Virus record (IMG/VR): IMGVR_UViG_3300031371_000014 | Coordinates: 1 to 25,419 of that record | Direction: 5' to 3' (one strand) | Length of the DNA stretch: 25,419 bases | DNA from: a virus | In this document: one piece after another, positions 1-8,750 of the stretch | Position numbering within the stretch: position 1 is the first letter of the stretch | Layout of the letters: each line of letters starts with the position of its first letter | The notes under the pieces: generated by a model | Databases searched by the model: none | Seen by the model: only the letters and a program-made list of their open reading frames with translations | Told to the model about the DNA's origin: nothing | Translations under genes and position numbers: made by a program

Positions 1-934
1 TATCTGCTCCCCGAGAGGGAGAAGTACATCCAGTATCATAAAGCGTACACCAATCATTATGCAAAACTTTAGAGTCTGGCCCTTCAAAAGTCGCATCTAT
101 GACGCGCTTTTTGTAATTTACACAAATTCCAGGACTAGTTTGCGTGCGAATATCGGTAGCGTCAATATCAGCCTCTTCCTTCTTTTCAAGATCAGTTTTT
201 GGTTCTAACTCAATCACGATCTCGTCCTCCTCCGATTCTTTCTTCTTAGCTGTTTCCAAAATCACTGATCTAGGATTAGCTGGATTTTTCACTAATCCAC
301 AGCCAGAAAATAGTAAGTTTCTTAAAACACGGGCAACCTCTCCCTTTGCTATCTCCTTCCCCTTTTGTAAAACTCTAGCTACACGCCCTAATACATTATC
401 TGACGCCAGCCCTAAAGCTTCCGCTTCCTTCTTCGACAATATAAGATCACCTATTTTAACATCGTAATCCTGGAAATAGGTTTCCATAGACAATTTCCAT
501 TTATTATCTTTAATTTCTTTAGCAAGTTCTGGAAATCTACTCTTATAAATAATACCTGCAATCATAACATCCATATCCATTTTTTCAAGTTCATCTTGTT
601 TCATGTCTTGCAGAGTATCAATATTAAGTTTATTTCCATGATGATCCACGAAAGCACTTGAATATATATGACCCACTATTTGTGTTTCATCATGTTCAAT
701 ATCTAATGCTTTATTATTAATAGTAGTATGCGACTTGACAAGCTCAGAGGGTAGGAAAAAAGCTTTGTTTAGATTTTCGCCGGATGATACAAAAATTCCA
801 GAAAAGAATAACATGTCTGGAGTTTTATTTTCGGGAAAAGGTACTACTGAAGCAACTTCCTGTCTAAGCTCCTCTGTAACTTCGAGAAGTTCTATCTCCG
901 CTTCAAGCGTAACCGCATTTTGTTTATCTTCCAC
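1..934 (-). CDS. Probable capsid maturation (prohead) protease, 3' end beyond window
   Basis: This reading frame starts at a GTG (934-932) behind a GGGGAGGA ribosome site and stays open to the left edge, giving at least 311 residues; the rest lies outside the window. The N-terminal 200 residues resemble phage prohead proteases: a His-containing segment LDIEHDETQIVGHI near residue 78, a segment KLSMETYF with a possible catalytic Ser near residue 145, and the stretch GLVKNPANPRSVIL, which matches the 'V..PANP..' ending of such protease domains. After that comes a charged Glu/Lys-rich linker and a Cys-containing tail that may be a fused scaffold or another domain. Its position directly after the portal gene fits a head protease that trims scaffold and capsid before packaging. 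Family assignment is by motif only; the catalytic residues are inferred. Confidence 0.6.
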   Translation of the reverse strand, partial: MEDKQNAVTLEAEIELLEVTEELRQEVASVVPFPENKTPDMLFFSGIFVSSGENLNKAFFLPSELVKSHTTINNKALDIEHDETQIVGHIYSSAFVDHHGNKLNIDTLQDMKQDELEKMDMDVMIAGIIYKSRFPELAKEIKDNKWKLSMETYFQDYDVKIGDLILSKKEAEALGLASDNVLGRVARVLQKGKEIAKGEVARVLRNLLFSGCGLVKNPANPRSVILETAKKKESEEDEIVIELEPKTDLEKKEEADIDATDIRTQTSPGICVNYKKRVIDATFEGPDSKVLHNDWCTLYDTGCTSPSRGAD

Positions 935-1005
935 AATAGGTCCTCCCCTAAGTAAAATAAAAAATACAAGCTCCTATTATAATACAGTTAGATAAATAGG
1001 TGCCA

Positions 1006-2970
1006 CTATTCGGAATTGGCATTTCTTAATTCGCTTAAAAATCCGTCTAAAAATTCTTTAAATTGTTCTTCATTCATAATCTCCGCTGCGTTAGATATAA
1101 GCGTCTTTATACTTATACCAGCAGCTTGTGGGCTTGGGCCAGGCTGATTGCTTGGTGATTGGTTTGGTACTTTAGTTTTTGACTTGGGATTAGTATTAGG
1201 CTGTTTCTTTTTTGGTACCTGTCCTCTAGGTCGCCCTGAAGAAGGCGTTCCTGTAGGTGCTCTTTGTGTTTTTTGTGGGCCAAGCGTACCACCGCCTTTT
1301 TGTTGAAAAGGGCTGCCCAAAATGCCTAACGTTCCTTCCAAGACCATGGGCAATTCTTTTTCCATATTATTGAATTCATTCTTGTAATCAAACCCAAGTT
1401 GCTCAAGAGCAGTTTCATACGAGAGCATGCGTCTATCAACCAACTGAGATATAGTGCTCATGTACATTATGATGTCACGTAATACAGTATTATCCCATCT
1501 AACTTTAGGGAATCTATCAAACCCCATAGCGTTAGCTATATTTCTATATTCAGTGTAAATCCACTGTTCTACTTGGCGGCGAGCATAATGTATTTCCTCT
1601 ATTACAGTTTTAACAATTAAAGACGCTTCGGAGCTCTTGACGTCAGTAACACCATCAACTAGTGCCCGGGTCACAGCTAAACCACCACTAATATCTTCAT
1701 TAACCTGTTTGTATTTATCTTGCCCCAAAATTGCTTCAATTTCGGGAGATACAATCTTTTCAATATTTAGAGTGTGGTTATAAACAACATCAAACGATTT
1801 AGATGTAGTGTTGAATAGTTGAGCCACGGTTTCTAACTGCGTCGCGTCAGTTACAGGATATTCATCATTTCCGACTGTTATTTTTAAAATATAATTTGTA
1901 ATACCATCTAAAGTACTTAAATCAGCTTCTCTTAAAGAATTTTTATATTCTAAAGCATCAAAAACTTTTACTCCCCGAGGTTTTGGATATCGTTCATAAG
2001 GCTGCTTTCTATAGTCTACAGCACCTACAAACAGTGGATCAAGTACTATGCCCTGACCAGAAGTAACACCACTTTTAAAATCGGCAGGTAATAATTTCAA
2101 AATAGTTTTTTCGTCATCCGTAAGTTCGCTGCCTGATTTCTTAAGTAATTTTTTAAGTTCATCTGACGGCTTCAATGTGACTTTGGTTTTATCAAATAAC
2201 AAACTACCCTCTATATCGACTAACAGGGGGTTTAAAACCGTGTAAGCTACGGGCATAAATCCTTTTGACCATACTCTTTTTTTAGCCGCTAATTCTTCCT
2301 TAAGATCACGTTCATCCTTTTTTCTACCATCAAGACTTTTTAATTTCTTTTCAAGATTTTTTAACCGCTTCTGGTGTATTCGAGCAGCGCGCTCAGACAT
2401 GTCTATAAGATCACCTTTAGCTTTTTTCATACCAGGAATTGGAGACATATAACTAACACCGGGCTCATACTTACCAATAATCTTATAAGTTCTTACCATA
2501 CCTACACGAAAAAAATCAAAAAATATCCAATCCAATATCTGCGTAAAATTTACATCAAAATTCCAAGTATCATAGAAAGCTTTTATCTTATCATCATCTA
2601 TGTCGTTTTCAAATCCTTTGGAAGAAAGGTTTGTTAAAATATCTATATGAGAACCATAATAATCAGCTTCATAATAATATTTAATGGCTCTTTGAAATAA
2701 TGTATGCGGGTCTTCTTCTGAAACTGATTTCTTGATTAAGTCTAACACTGACCTATCAATAACATCACGTCTTAAAGTAGAAGCTACTGCAGCCGGTCCG
2801 TGTAAATTTATAGCTTTATCTGGAGACAGTGTAGCTAAAACTTTATTAGTAGGGTTTACAAAAAACGTAGATTTACCAGTAGCTTCATCCACTTCTATTT
2901 TTCGTATACCTACGTCAGGATATTGGTCTTTTATTTTAGCTGTTATTTTCTGTAATTTTTCAGAATCCAT
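1006..2970 (-). CDS. Portal protein
   Basis: This 654-residue protein is the likely portal, the dodecameric ring at the capsid vertex through which the terminase pumps DNA. Support is context (two genes downstream of the large terminase, followed by a head protease), length, and the sequence pattern: an alpha/beta body with NPLLVDIEGSLLFD near residue 250, then a helical region around residues 420-540 with Arg-rich helices (EEIHYARRQVEQWIYTEYRN, RDIIMYMSTISQLVDRRMLS) like the wing and stem helices of portals. Residues about 560-625 form a Pro/Gln/Thr/Ser-rich disordered stretch before a short acidic helical end. The ATG has AAAGGAG upstream, overlapping the end of the preceding gene. No conserved catalytic motif is expected; the assignment would rest on structure prediction. 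Confidence 0.75.
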   Translation of the reverse strand: MDSEKLQKITAKIKDQYPDVGIRKIEVDEATGKSTFFVNPTNKVLATLSPDKAINLHGPAAVASTLRRDVIDRSVLDLIKKSVSEEDPHTLFQRAIKYYYEADYYGSHIDILTNLSSKGFENDIDDDKIKAFYDTWNFDVNFTQILDWIFFDFFRVGMVRTYKIIGKYEPGVSYMSPIPGMKKAKGDLIDMSERAARIHQKRLKNLEKKLKSLDGRKKDERDLKEELAAKKRVWSKGFMPVAYTVLNPLLVDIEGSLLFDKTKVTLKPSDELKKLLKKSGSELTDDEKTILKLLPADFKSGVTSGQGIVLDPLFVGAVDYRKQPYERYPKPRGVKVFDALEYKNSLREADLSTLDGITNYILKITVGNDEYPVTDATQLETVAQLFNTTSKSFDVVYNHTLNIEKIVSPEIEAILGQDKYKQVNEDISGGLAVTRALVDGVTDVKSSEASLIVKTVIEEIHYARRQVEQWIYTEYRNIANAMGFDRFPKVRWDNTVLRDIIMYMSTISQLVDRRMLSYETALEQLGFDYKNEFNNMEKELPMVLEGTLGILGSPFQQKGGGTLGPQKTQRAPTGTPSSGRPRGQVPKKKQPNTNPKSKTKVPNQSPSNQPGPSPQAAGISIKTLISNAAEIMNEEQFKEFLDGFLSELRNANSE

Positions 2971-2981
2971 ATAAATCTCCT

Positions 2982-3206
2982 TTACACTCTGTCTCTAGGC
3001 TCGTCACTTGTACGATTAAAACTCCTCACTACTTTATAACCTTCCCTAATTCCCAGGATGGTAGTAATAATAGTAGCTATTGTAGTTGAAATTGTAACAT
3101 TATGAATTATAAAAATAACCATAACTCCCAGCATTAGTATTTTTACTGATAGAATCATATCCAATAATCTCTGAAGCCATTCTCTAAAAAATTCTTTCCA
3201 GATCAT
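2982..3206 (-). CDS. Small membrane protein, unknown (holin-like size)
   Basis: This 74-residue protein has an amphipathic, positively charged N-terminus, then one long or two short hydrophobic stretches (about residues 20-38 and 40-53), and a charged C-terminus ending in EPRDRV. It is therefore probably an inner-membrane protein. It sits between the large terminase and the portal gene and has a clear GGAGG site. Size and topology would suit a holin or a membrane-anchored head-assembly factor, but no endolysin is visible in the window and no family motif is recognisable, so function is left open. Confidence 0.6.
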   Translation of the reverse strand: MIWKEFFREWLQRLLDMILSVKILMLGVMVIFIIHNVTISTTIATIITTILGIREGYKVVRSFNRTSDEPRDRV

Positions 3207-3256
3207 TATTCTAGTCCTCCTATTTTAAAATAGCTCTCTATTAAAACATGGTTAGA

Positions 3257-4969
3257 TTATTTTTTTCTAGTTAAAACAGCGCTTTTTAAATAATCACTGC
3301 CACTAGCAGCTGAAGTAATATTTTTAAACTGTGCGCCGGGGCCATGGGGCCTTATTAATCCTTTAGCTTCTAAAATCACATCTTGTTCTATAGATTCTCT
3401 ATATATCTCTCTAACACCCCAAGATGCCAAAACTAAGGCAGAATACAAATCTTTATTTTGACCTTTTTTAGGAGTATCAAAATGTCTTACCCCTCTCGCA
3501 GTTTGACTAACAACTATGTTTAATAATTGCGATTTTAATACTCTAACTTCTTCATATAGTTTCTCAGCTATAGAATCGGATGATAAGGGCAATGCCGGAA
3601 ACCTAAGATCTTTGTGCTCAAACATTGCCAGGGTATCAAAATTAGCGTCATTTATCCATGCTGGAGTAGGATTAATTAATCGTAAAATACGGTGCCCCGC
3701 TTTACCTTTATTATTATCATCATCCATATCTAAAATCAGTTCATGATTATTATAACCATCTTGTAATAGGTCCCTAATAGGCTTACCACCGCCTTGAGAA
3801 TCCATAAATATACGAACTATGTGAAACACGTCTACCAGTCTTTGGAATTCCATTACCATTTCTTGAGTAGTTTTTTTCTTTAATTCATTGACATATACAA
3901 TTTTATGAGGGTCACCCATTTCTATTATAACTACACCGCACGAAGCCTTACCACCTTGATTGGGGTCTATTCCCAATACATATTCTTTAGTCCTATCACC
4001 ACTAAGCATTACGCCAAAATTACTACCTATAGTACAGTCTTCCAACATAGAAGCTTTGAAAAACCCATCACTATCGGAAACCATCGCAGCCTCATACTCC
4101 ATAATGAATTCAATATGTGACATGGTGCGTATAGCCTCCTTAATATTTCCTTCATCCAAGAAAGCTTTAGGTAATAACTGATATGGTATTTGATGAACCG
4201 CATATTTAGTTTTTTCGCCCTCTTCTTTAATAGCTCTCCAATAGGACTTCATTCTATTCCACATGTGATTAAATTTAAAATACCCAGACGAGGTCATTAT
4301 CATTTTATTAGCTGATGCTTCTACAAAGTCATCTTCAGTAGCTAAACCTTTACCTATTAATTCTACCTGCCGCTGATATTCTCTTACGCGCTGCATAGGC
4401 TCAAGCGATACCGCTGCCATAGGACGCACAACTAAATCAATAATATCTGTGGGCATTTGTGCCAATTCATCTATTTGTATTAAATAAAAACGAGAACCAC
4501 GGATTTTAGCGCCGTCAACACCGACTGGCAATGCTTCTATAAAACTACCATTAGAATAATCTGTTCCTTTAAATTGCAAATAACAAGTATCGGACCCCCT
4601 AACCGGTTTTTTCTCACATGCTTCTCTTACAATAGAAGATCTTTGATAGATTTTTACTACCTCCGAAAAGATCATTTTGGACTGCCTAAACGATGGCGCA
4701 ATTAGACCCACCCTATACCCAGGATATAGAAGTGCGTGTAGTACAGCGTTTACACCAAGCATAAAAGTTTTTCCAGCACCACGACCTGCCACAGTAATAC
4801 TAAAACTTTTAAACCACATATCTCTAAGAACTATTCTTTGAATAGGGGCTAAATCTACCTTTAGCAGATCATATGCCGCCATCACTGGGTCACTTCTATA
4901 ATACGATATCATAGAAGATCCTTGCTCCATAATTATTTCTACATCATCGTAAAGATCTAAATTAGCCAA
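3257..4969 (-). CDS. Terminase large subunit (packaging ATPase/nuclease)
   Basis: This 570-residue protein is the DNA-packaging motor. The N-terminal ATPase has a Walker A loop GRGAGKT (residues 62-68) and a Walker B with catalytic Glu in YLIQIDE (162-168); a coupling-type segment MIMTSSG follows near 223-229. The C-terminal RNase H-fold nuclease shows the expected acidic residues: D335 in VLGIDPNQGG, D390 in RIFMDSQGGG, and D507 in NKDLYSALVLAS. All three nuclease acids are present, so headful or site cutting should be intact. The start is TTG (4969-4967), chosen because a GAGGAGGAG site that overlaps the end of the small terminase gene lies just upstream and no ATG gives a better fit. It is probably translationally coupled to the small subunit. 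Confidence 0.95.
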   Translation of the reverse strand: MANLDLYDDVEIIMEQGSSMISYYRSDPVMAAYDLLKVDLAPIQRIVLRDMWFKSFSITVAGRGAGKTFMLGVNAVLHALLYPGYRVGLIAPSFRQSKMIFSEVVKIYQRSSIVREACEKKPVRGSDTCYLQFKGTDYSNGSFIEALPVGVDGAKIRGSRFYLIQIDELAQMPTDIIDLVVRPMAAVSLEPMQRVREYQRQVELIGKGLATEDDFVEASANKMIMTSSGYFKFNHMWNRMKSYWRAIKEEGEKTKYAVHQIPYQLLPKAFLDEGNIKEAIRTMSHIEFIMEYEAAMVSDSDGFFKASMLEDCTIGSNFGVMLSGDRTKEYVLGIDPNQGGKASCGVVIIEMGDPHKIVYVNELKKKTTQEMVMEFQRLVDVFHIVRIFMDSQGGGKPIRDLLQDGYNNHELILDMDDDNNKGKAGHRILRLINPTPAWINDANFDTLAMFEHKDLRFPALPLSSDSIAEKLYEEVRVLKSQLLNIVVSQTARGVRHFDTPKKGQNKDLYSALVLASWGVREIYRESIEQDVILEAKGLIRPHGPGAQFKNITSAASGSDYLKSAVLTRKK

Positions 4970-4970
4970 C

Positions 4971-5489
4971 CTACTCCTCCTCTATTATATTTACATCTGC
5001 ATCATTGCGATTGCCTATAAGAAGTTTTGATTGCCTGACTTCCTCTTCTCCGAGAAGCATATGTGAAGACCTTTCCATTACTTCTCTTTTTTTATCCATA
5101 TCAAACCCGACCGCTAAATCTACTATAGAAAAACCACTATATTTTTTAGGATCTATGCGGTCTTTTCTTCTCGCAGCTAAATTTTCTTTCATCTTTTCTG
5201 TTTGCTTTCTAAGGCGCTCTATAGACGCAGACACATCCATTTGCATCGTGGCGTCACCTTTACTAGCCTTTAATAATCTTATTTCCAATACCCTATTCAT
5301 AGCAATGGACATAATATCATCCATATCATTAGCAGTTAATTGAGCCTCATCGAAATCTTTTAAATATATTCCTACCAAAGCCTCATACATGATTAGCTCA
5401 TCAGATTCAAATATATCTGCTGTAGGTATGGTTTTCTGCAACAGCTCTTTAAATTCTGGTATTTTTTTAGGTCTTCCTACTTTAGCCAT
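4971..5489 (-). CDS. Probable terminase small subunit
   Basis: This 172-residue protein ends one base before the start of the large terminase gene, the usual place of the small subunit, which binds the packaging site and regulates the large subunit. It opens with MAKVGRPKKIPEF, a basic AT-hook-like GRP motif typical of DNA-binding N-termini. The middle (about residues 60-115) is helical and could form the oligomerising coiled coil, with a basic RLRKQTEKMKENLAARRKDR segment. The C-terminus is acidic (ending IIEEE). Small terminases diverge strongly, so the call depends mainly on position and size. Confidence 0.7.
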   Translation of the reverse strand: MAKVGRPKKIPEFKELLQKTIPTADIFESDELIMYEALVGIYLKDFDEAQLTANDMDDIMSIAMNRVLEIRLLKASKGDATMQMDVSASIERLRKQTEKMKENLAARRKDRIDPKKYSGFSIVDLAVGFDMDKKREVMERSSHMLLGEEEVRQSKLLIGNRNDADVNIIEEE

Positions 5490-5498
5490 TTTATTCCT

Positions 5499-5939
5499 CT
5501 ATATCAAAGAGCATAATTCTTGCACGCCTTCCTTACCAAATCGTTCCGCTATTTCTTCTTTTAACATCATTAAAAATTCGGGTGTTGAATTATGCCCATA
5601 AAGATATTCTATATCATTACCCACATTTAATTCCATTTGTTTAAAATAGGAAAGCCTTTTTTCTGTTATCACATACTCACTTTCATCAATAGCTTTCCTG
5701 TTATCATGCACCCATTCAGCAGCCTCATCTGAAATATAGCTATACTCGTGCTCTATGCTAGCCGATAGCAAATCTCTTTTTTCAAAATATTCTGTTAATG
5801 ATTGAGATATCTTATCTTTAGTTTCTTGGGAATGGTGAGTGCCTAATCTCTTTCGTCGTATTTTATTTTTAGTTGTTTCACTTAATCTATGCCCGAAAGG
5901 CCTTCCCCTTCTTCTGGTAATTCTAATCGCATTTTTCAT
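5499..5939 (-). CDS. Unknown protein with NUMOD3-like DNA-binding N-terminus
   Basis: This 146-residue protein begins with a very basic segment (RITRRRGRPFGHRLSE) followed by KNKIRRKRLGTHHSQETKDK, which resembles the NUMOD3 helix motif (G..hs.etk.ki) found next to nuclease domains of homing endonucleases. No GIY-YIG or HNH catalytic residues are visible; the C-terminal two thirds is acidic and helical (KEEIAERFGKEGVQEL). It lies between the NusG-like gene and the small terminase gene and shares bases with the NusG gene's ribosome-site region. It may be a DNA-binding accessory of packaging or a remnant of a homing nuclease. Function is not established. Confidence 0.55.
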   Translation of the reverse strand: MKNAIRITRRRGRPFGHRLSETTKNKIRRKRLGTHHSQETKDKISQSLTEYFEKRDLLSASIEHEYSYISDEAAEWVHDNRKAIDESEYVITEKRLSYFKQMELNVGNDIEYLYGHNSTPEFLMMLKEEIAERFGKEGVQELCSLI

Positions 5940-5944
5940 TTATC

Positions 5945-6430
5945 CTACCCTTCCAAAGCAATATCATCGGTTGAACATTTTATAAGACGCTCTGATCCAA
6001 ATAAACTTACAGTTGCAGCTACTTTATCCCCCTCAATATTTACAACAGTGCAAGTCATTCCCTTAAAAGGGGTTCCTTTTAATTTATAACTATGGTTTTT
6101 TAATATCTCATTGGTGGGTATTAGATCTTCGTATTTTCTTTTAGATAGTATCAAAACGTCATCCATCTCCTTCTGTGAGCATTTACCCAAACACTCCTTG
6201 ATCCATGGATTACTTGATATCTTATCTTGTAAATAATTACTGTGGGTATATTTAATAAATATATAATTACTAAATAGAGGGATATCTTTATTTTTTTTTC
6301 CAGATTTAGTATTATATTCTTTTATAACTGTAGGATAAAAATATTCACTAATACCTTCCAAATTTTTTAAAAATTCCGATACTCTCTTATGCCTTTGTTG
6401 AACTATAGTCCATACATACCATATATCCAT
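5945..6430 (-). CDS. NusG/RfaH-like transcription factor
   Basis: This 161-residue protein has the layout of NusG-type elongation factors. The N-terminal part (residues 1-95) looks like an NGN domain: WYVWTIVQQRHKRVSEFLKN at the start, and IPLFSNYIFIKYTHSN in the place of the family's 'lfpgYvFv' strand. The C-terminal part carries a KOW-like element, GTPFKGMTCTVVNIEGDKVA, followed by LFGSERLIKC. NusG-type factors bind RNA polymerase and affect pausing, termination and coupling to translation; a phage copy could act as an antiterminator for its own long leftward operons. It is preceded by AAGGATGA and follows a zinc-ribbon gene that may also be a transcription protein. Confidence 0.75.
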   Translation of the reverse strand: MDIWYVWTIVQQRHKRVSEFLKNLEGISEYFYPTVIKEYNTKSGKKNKDIPLFSNYIFIKYTHSNYLQDKISSNPWIKECLGKCSQKEMDDVLILSKRKYEDLIPTNEILKNHSYKLKGTPFKGMTCTVVNIEGDKVAATVSLFGSERLIKCSTDDIALEG

Positions 6431-6442
6431 AAGTTGTCATCC

Positions 6443-6706
6443 TTATATTCCTTTAACTTCGGTCACCTTTTTACAAATAGGGCAAACACACATAATTGTA
6501 TTTATAGGAGCTTCAAGTATTCTTCCACATGCCGTACATTCAAACCACCGATGTTTTTTATTCCTCGGGGGTTTAGAAAATGTAAAGGGGAGTTTCTTGT
6601 AATCATCAGCAAATTTACTTTCGCGATGAATTTTCTCGCGCAATTTTTTTTCGCCGCCTTCAGGAACCCAGCGACGTTTAGTAGATCCAGGACTTAGTTC
6701 TCCCAT
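6443..6706 (-). CDS. Small zinc-ribbon protein
   Basis: This 87-residue protein carries two pairs of metal-binding cysteines near the C-terminus, CTAC and CVCPIC, spaced as in a zinc ribbon. The N-terminal half is basic (STKRRWVPEGG, KKLREKIHR). I chose the ATG at 6706 (protein starting MGELSPGS) over an upstream ATG at 6742 because AAGGAT lies at the right distance from it and the longer form would overlap the HD-domain gene by 35 bases. It could bind nucleic acid or RNA polymerase; the adjacent NusG-like gene makes a transcription role plausible, but that is inference. Confidence 0.6.
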   Translation of the reverse strand: MGELSPGSTKRRWVPEGGEKKLREKIHRESKFADDYKKLPFTFSKPPRNKKHRWFECTACGRILEAPINTIMCVCPICKKVTEVKGI

Positions 6707-6707
6707 T

Positions 6708-7280
6708 TTAAATATCCTTCCTTTTATGATCCACATGAACAAATCTTTTACTACTTATATAGTCCGCAATATATACGCATTGTTCTTCCGGTGTGTATTG
6801 CGATAGTGGTTTTTTAACCTTTCTATCTGTCCAAGGACCATAGTGATAAAAAATTCCATAATAAATTTTTAGTGCAGATTCTCTATCAAGTTTTTCAGTA
6901 AATTTTTCCTTATAAACATCAGCTATCAATTGAGCCATTATCTGAGGGTGCTCTTTAACTGTATGCCCAGATTTTTCTAATCCTTGTTTTGCCATATCAT
7001 GCAAAAGCGCGGCGGCACATATTTCATCCCTATTATATTCGCAATCAAGTGCTCGGCTTAATTCATATGCCAATGCAAAAACCTTTTTTGTGTGCAGTAT
7101 GGTTCCGTCTGGTCCCAACTCTTCTAAAGGATGGTATTTACCACTCGAACTTGACGGGCAGTCTTCAAACACATAGTCCGGAGCTATTTTAATACATTCC
7201 TGTACAAACTCTTTTATTATTGGTTTAGATATAAGATCTAATTCGTCCTTAAATGTTATCAACCTTTCCTCGTAATTCAT
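6708..7280 (-). CDS. HD-domain phosphohydrolase
   Basis: This 190-residue protein has the metal-binding pattern of the HD superfamily: H63 in ILHTKKV, the H94-D95 pair in ALLHDMAKQG, H111 in KEHPQI, H146 in FYHYGPW and D173 in YIADYISSKR. HD proteins hydrolyse phosphate esters of nucleotides, or sometimes act on cyclic nucleotides or RNA. An extra conserved-looking segment before it (SGKYHPLEELGPDG) contains another His. In a phage with a dNMP kinase nearby, a role in nucleotide-pool adjustment or defeat of nucleotide-signal defences would be reasonable, but the substrate cannot be read from the sequence. Confidence 0.8.
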   Translation of the reverse strand: MNYEERLITFKDELDLISKPIIKEFVQECIKIAPDYVFEDCPSSSSGKYHPLEELGPDGTILHTKKVFALAYELSRALDCEYNRDEICAAALLHDMAKQGLEKSGHTVKEHPQIMAQLIADVYKEKFTEKLDRESALKIYYGIFYHYGPWTDRKVKKPLSQYTPEEQCVYIADYISSKRFVHVDHKRKDI

Positions 7281-7316
7281 CCGTAATTCTCCTTTCGATA
7301 AAAAAATCCCCTACTA

Positions 7317-7550
7317 TTAGCGAGCGCGAATATAAGGGGTATCAGTGCTTAAATTTACTCTATCTGTCGCTACGACTGGTTTTTGAGCATTGTATCCAGG
7401 TTCAGGCTTAATTCTCCAATGGCGATTAGGCTGGTTATTATATTGCAAATTCATATTATCAAAGCGCGCTGAATTGCGTCTTGACAAAGTAGCTTCATAC
7501 CTAAGTCTAATCCAATAGGGCTTTGTGAATGCTGAATCTGGAAGTGCCAT
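7317..7550 (-). CDS. Hypothetical protein
   Basis: This 77-residue protein is basic and rich in Asn, Arg and Pro (for example LQYNNQPNRHWRIKPEPG), with no hydrophobic segment or recognisable motif. It has a ribosome site (AGAGG) and sits one base downstream of another small unknown gene, so the two are probably co-translated. It may be a small virion-associated or DNA-associated protein. I do not recognise it. Confidence 0.55.
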   Translation of the reverse strand: MALPDSAFTKPYWIRLRYEATLSRRNSARFDNMNLQYNNQPNRHWRIKPEPGYNAQKPVVATDRVNLSTDTPYIRAR

Positions 7551-7551
7551 T

Positions 7552-7821
7552 TTATAACCTCTGTTTCAGGGCTGAATATTCTTCGGCACCTTTTTCTTTA
7601 GCTTTATCGATATCTTCTTTATTAGATTGCATCCAACTCATAATTCCCATTACAAATTCGGGAACGCCATCACCTTTCCATTCATATGAAATTCTCATAA
7701 ACTCATTATCACCGCGCTTAATACCTATACTAGCATACTTATAATCACCGTTTCTAATTATTTCCGATCCAATAATCTCTTCGGGCATGATATTAACGGT
7801 CAACCCATTTTTCTTCGCCAT
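7552..7821 (-). CDS. Hypothetical protein
   Basis: This 89-residue protein has a predicted beta-rich N-terminal half (YKYASIGIKRGDNEFMRISYEW) and a charged helical C-terminus. It has a clean GGAGG site and ends just before the next small gene and starts just after the dNMP kinase gene. I do not recognise a family. Its tight packing on both sides supports it being real. Confidence 0.55.
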   Translation of the reverse strand: MAKKNGLTVNIMPEEIIGSEIIRNGDYKYASIGIKRGDNEFMRISYEWKGDGVPEFVMGIMSWMQSNKEDIDKAKEKGAEEYSALKQRL

Positions 7822-7822
7822 T

Positions 7823-8500
7823 TTATACTTTCCTCCCTTTTTTCATTAATTTTACCAAGTTAATAATCATTATTGATGATTCTTCAGCTGCAACCGATAG
7901 TTCTTTAAGCCCCTCGTTATTAATTACATGTATATCAAAGTAATCATCGGGCAAATCATCTAAATTAGTTTCGGATGCATGGTCTGATCCATGAACACCT
8001 GCTCTATCATCTCTAATTATTTTTATTAGTATTCCATTTTTCTTGATGTAATCAGATTCATTTTTATATCGCACATCTGTTATGATTACACCATTTACTA
8101 CACCCGGTTTTATAGGATCTTCTTTAAGCTTTTTTAAAAGATTTACATAAGTTTCTATTTTCCTAAGCCAAAAATTATAATCTATTTTTCTATAAAACGC
8201 GCCGACTTCTTGCATTATTTCTCGAGCAGTCCAATATCTACTCGGCAATTTTGATAGCCCTAATCCACAACTATTTGGAGAAATTGGCTTGTAATATCTT
8301 TTGTCGAGCTCTTCTTTTTTATCTCCCCACAACTGCTCATTACTTAAATCAAATTCTTTTTGACACATTCTTTTTAATTCATCTGCAAATGCATTTTTAA
8401 AAAACAACTGGTCGTATTTATCTCTAAAATGATTTATCAAAAATTCTGCTAATGTGTCTTTTCCTGAACGGGCCTTGCCATGAATTCCTATAACTATCAT
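7823..8500 (-). CDS. Deoxynucleoside monophosphate kinase-like P-loop protein
   Basis: This 225-residue protein opens with a P-loop, GIHGKARSGKDT (residues 5-16), as in phage dNMP kinases of the T4 gene 1 type and related adenylate-kinase-fold enzymes. Further motifs fit that family: a WTAREIMQEVG helix, VIITDVRYKNE (Walker-B-like strand with an Arg-containing loop), and HGSDHASETNL near residue 172, corresponding to the lid or C-terminal 'h.SE' segment. Such enzymes phosphorylate dNMPs to dNDPs, raising the dNTP supply for phage replication. It overlaps the upstream gene by four bases (ATGA), suggesting coupled translation. Confidence 0.8.
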   Translation of the reverse strand: MIVIGIHGKARSGKDTLAEFLINHFRDKYDQLFFKNAFADELKRMCQKEFDLSNEQLWGDKKEELDKRYYKPISPNSCGLGLSKLPSRYWTAREIMQEVGAFYRKIDYNFWLRKIETYVNLLKKLKEDPIKPGVVNGVIITDVRYKNESDYIKKNGILIKIIRDDRAGVHGSDHASETNLDDLPDDYFDIHVINNEGLKELSVAAEESSIMIINLVKLMKKGRKV

Positions 8501-8748
8501 ATCTTAAATCTCCTCAATTCTCTAATAGTTTTATTGACTTCCGTATCCAATTTCTTAAATCCTTTCGCGGCTTTCTCCACTGCTTCCGCAGTTTGATCCA
8601 TATCTTTGATCAAACGTTCTGTGTTTCTATCTATAGGAATGAGTTTGACTACATACTCTTTACACGGGGATTCACACTCACTTTTAGATTTATAGAATGC
8701 TTTTATTTCTCCGGCCGAATCAAACTCTACCCAATACTTAAAAATCAT
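8497..8748 (-). CDS. Hypothetical protein with helical C-terminus
   Basis: This 83-residue protein starts MIFKYWVEF, contains one close Cys pair (CESPC) and ends in a charged helix of about 40 residues that could form a coiled coil (residues 43-83). The gene overlaps the dNMP kinase gene by four bases. No family is recognised. Confidence 0.5.
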   Translation of the reverse strand: MIFKYWVEFDSAGEIKAFYKSKSECESPCKEYVVKLIPIDRNTERLIKDMDQTAEAVEKAAKGFKKLDTEVNKTIRELRRFKI

Positions 8749-8750
8749 TA

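Noticed and set aside
144-995. Plus-strand open frames opposite the left-end gene, and similar ones across the window
   Set aside because: They lack ribosome sites, have low-complexity Ser/Leu-rich translations and lie opposite well-supported minus-strand genes.
976-1004. Possible fourth promoter before the capsid protease gene
   Set aside because: A TATAAT-like box is present on the minus strand, but 17 bases upstream the sequence is GGCACC rather than CTAGCA, so it does not match the shared element.
2982-3206. Definite holin call for the small membrane protein
   Set aside because: Topology fits but no endolysin or spanin is near, and membrane proteins of this size occur in head modules for other reasons.
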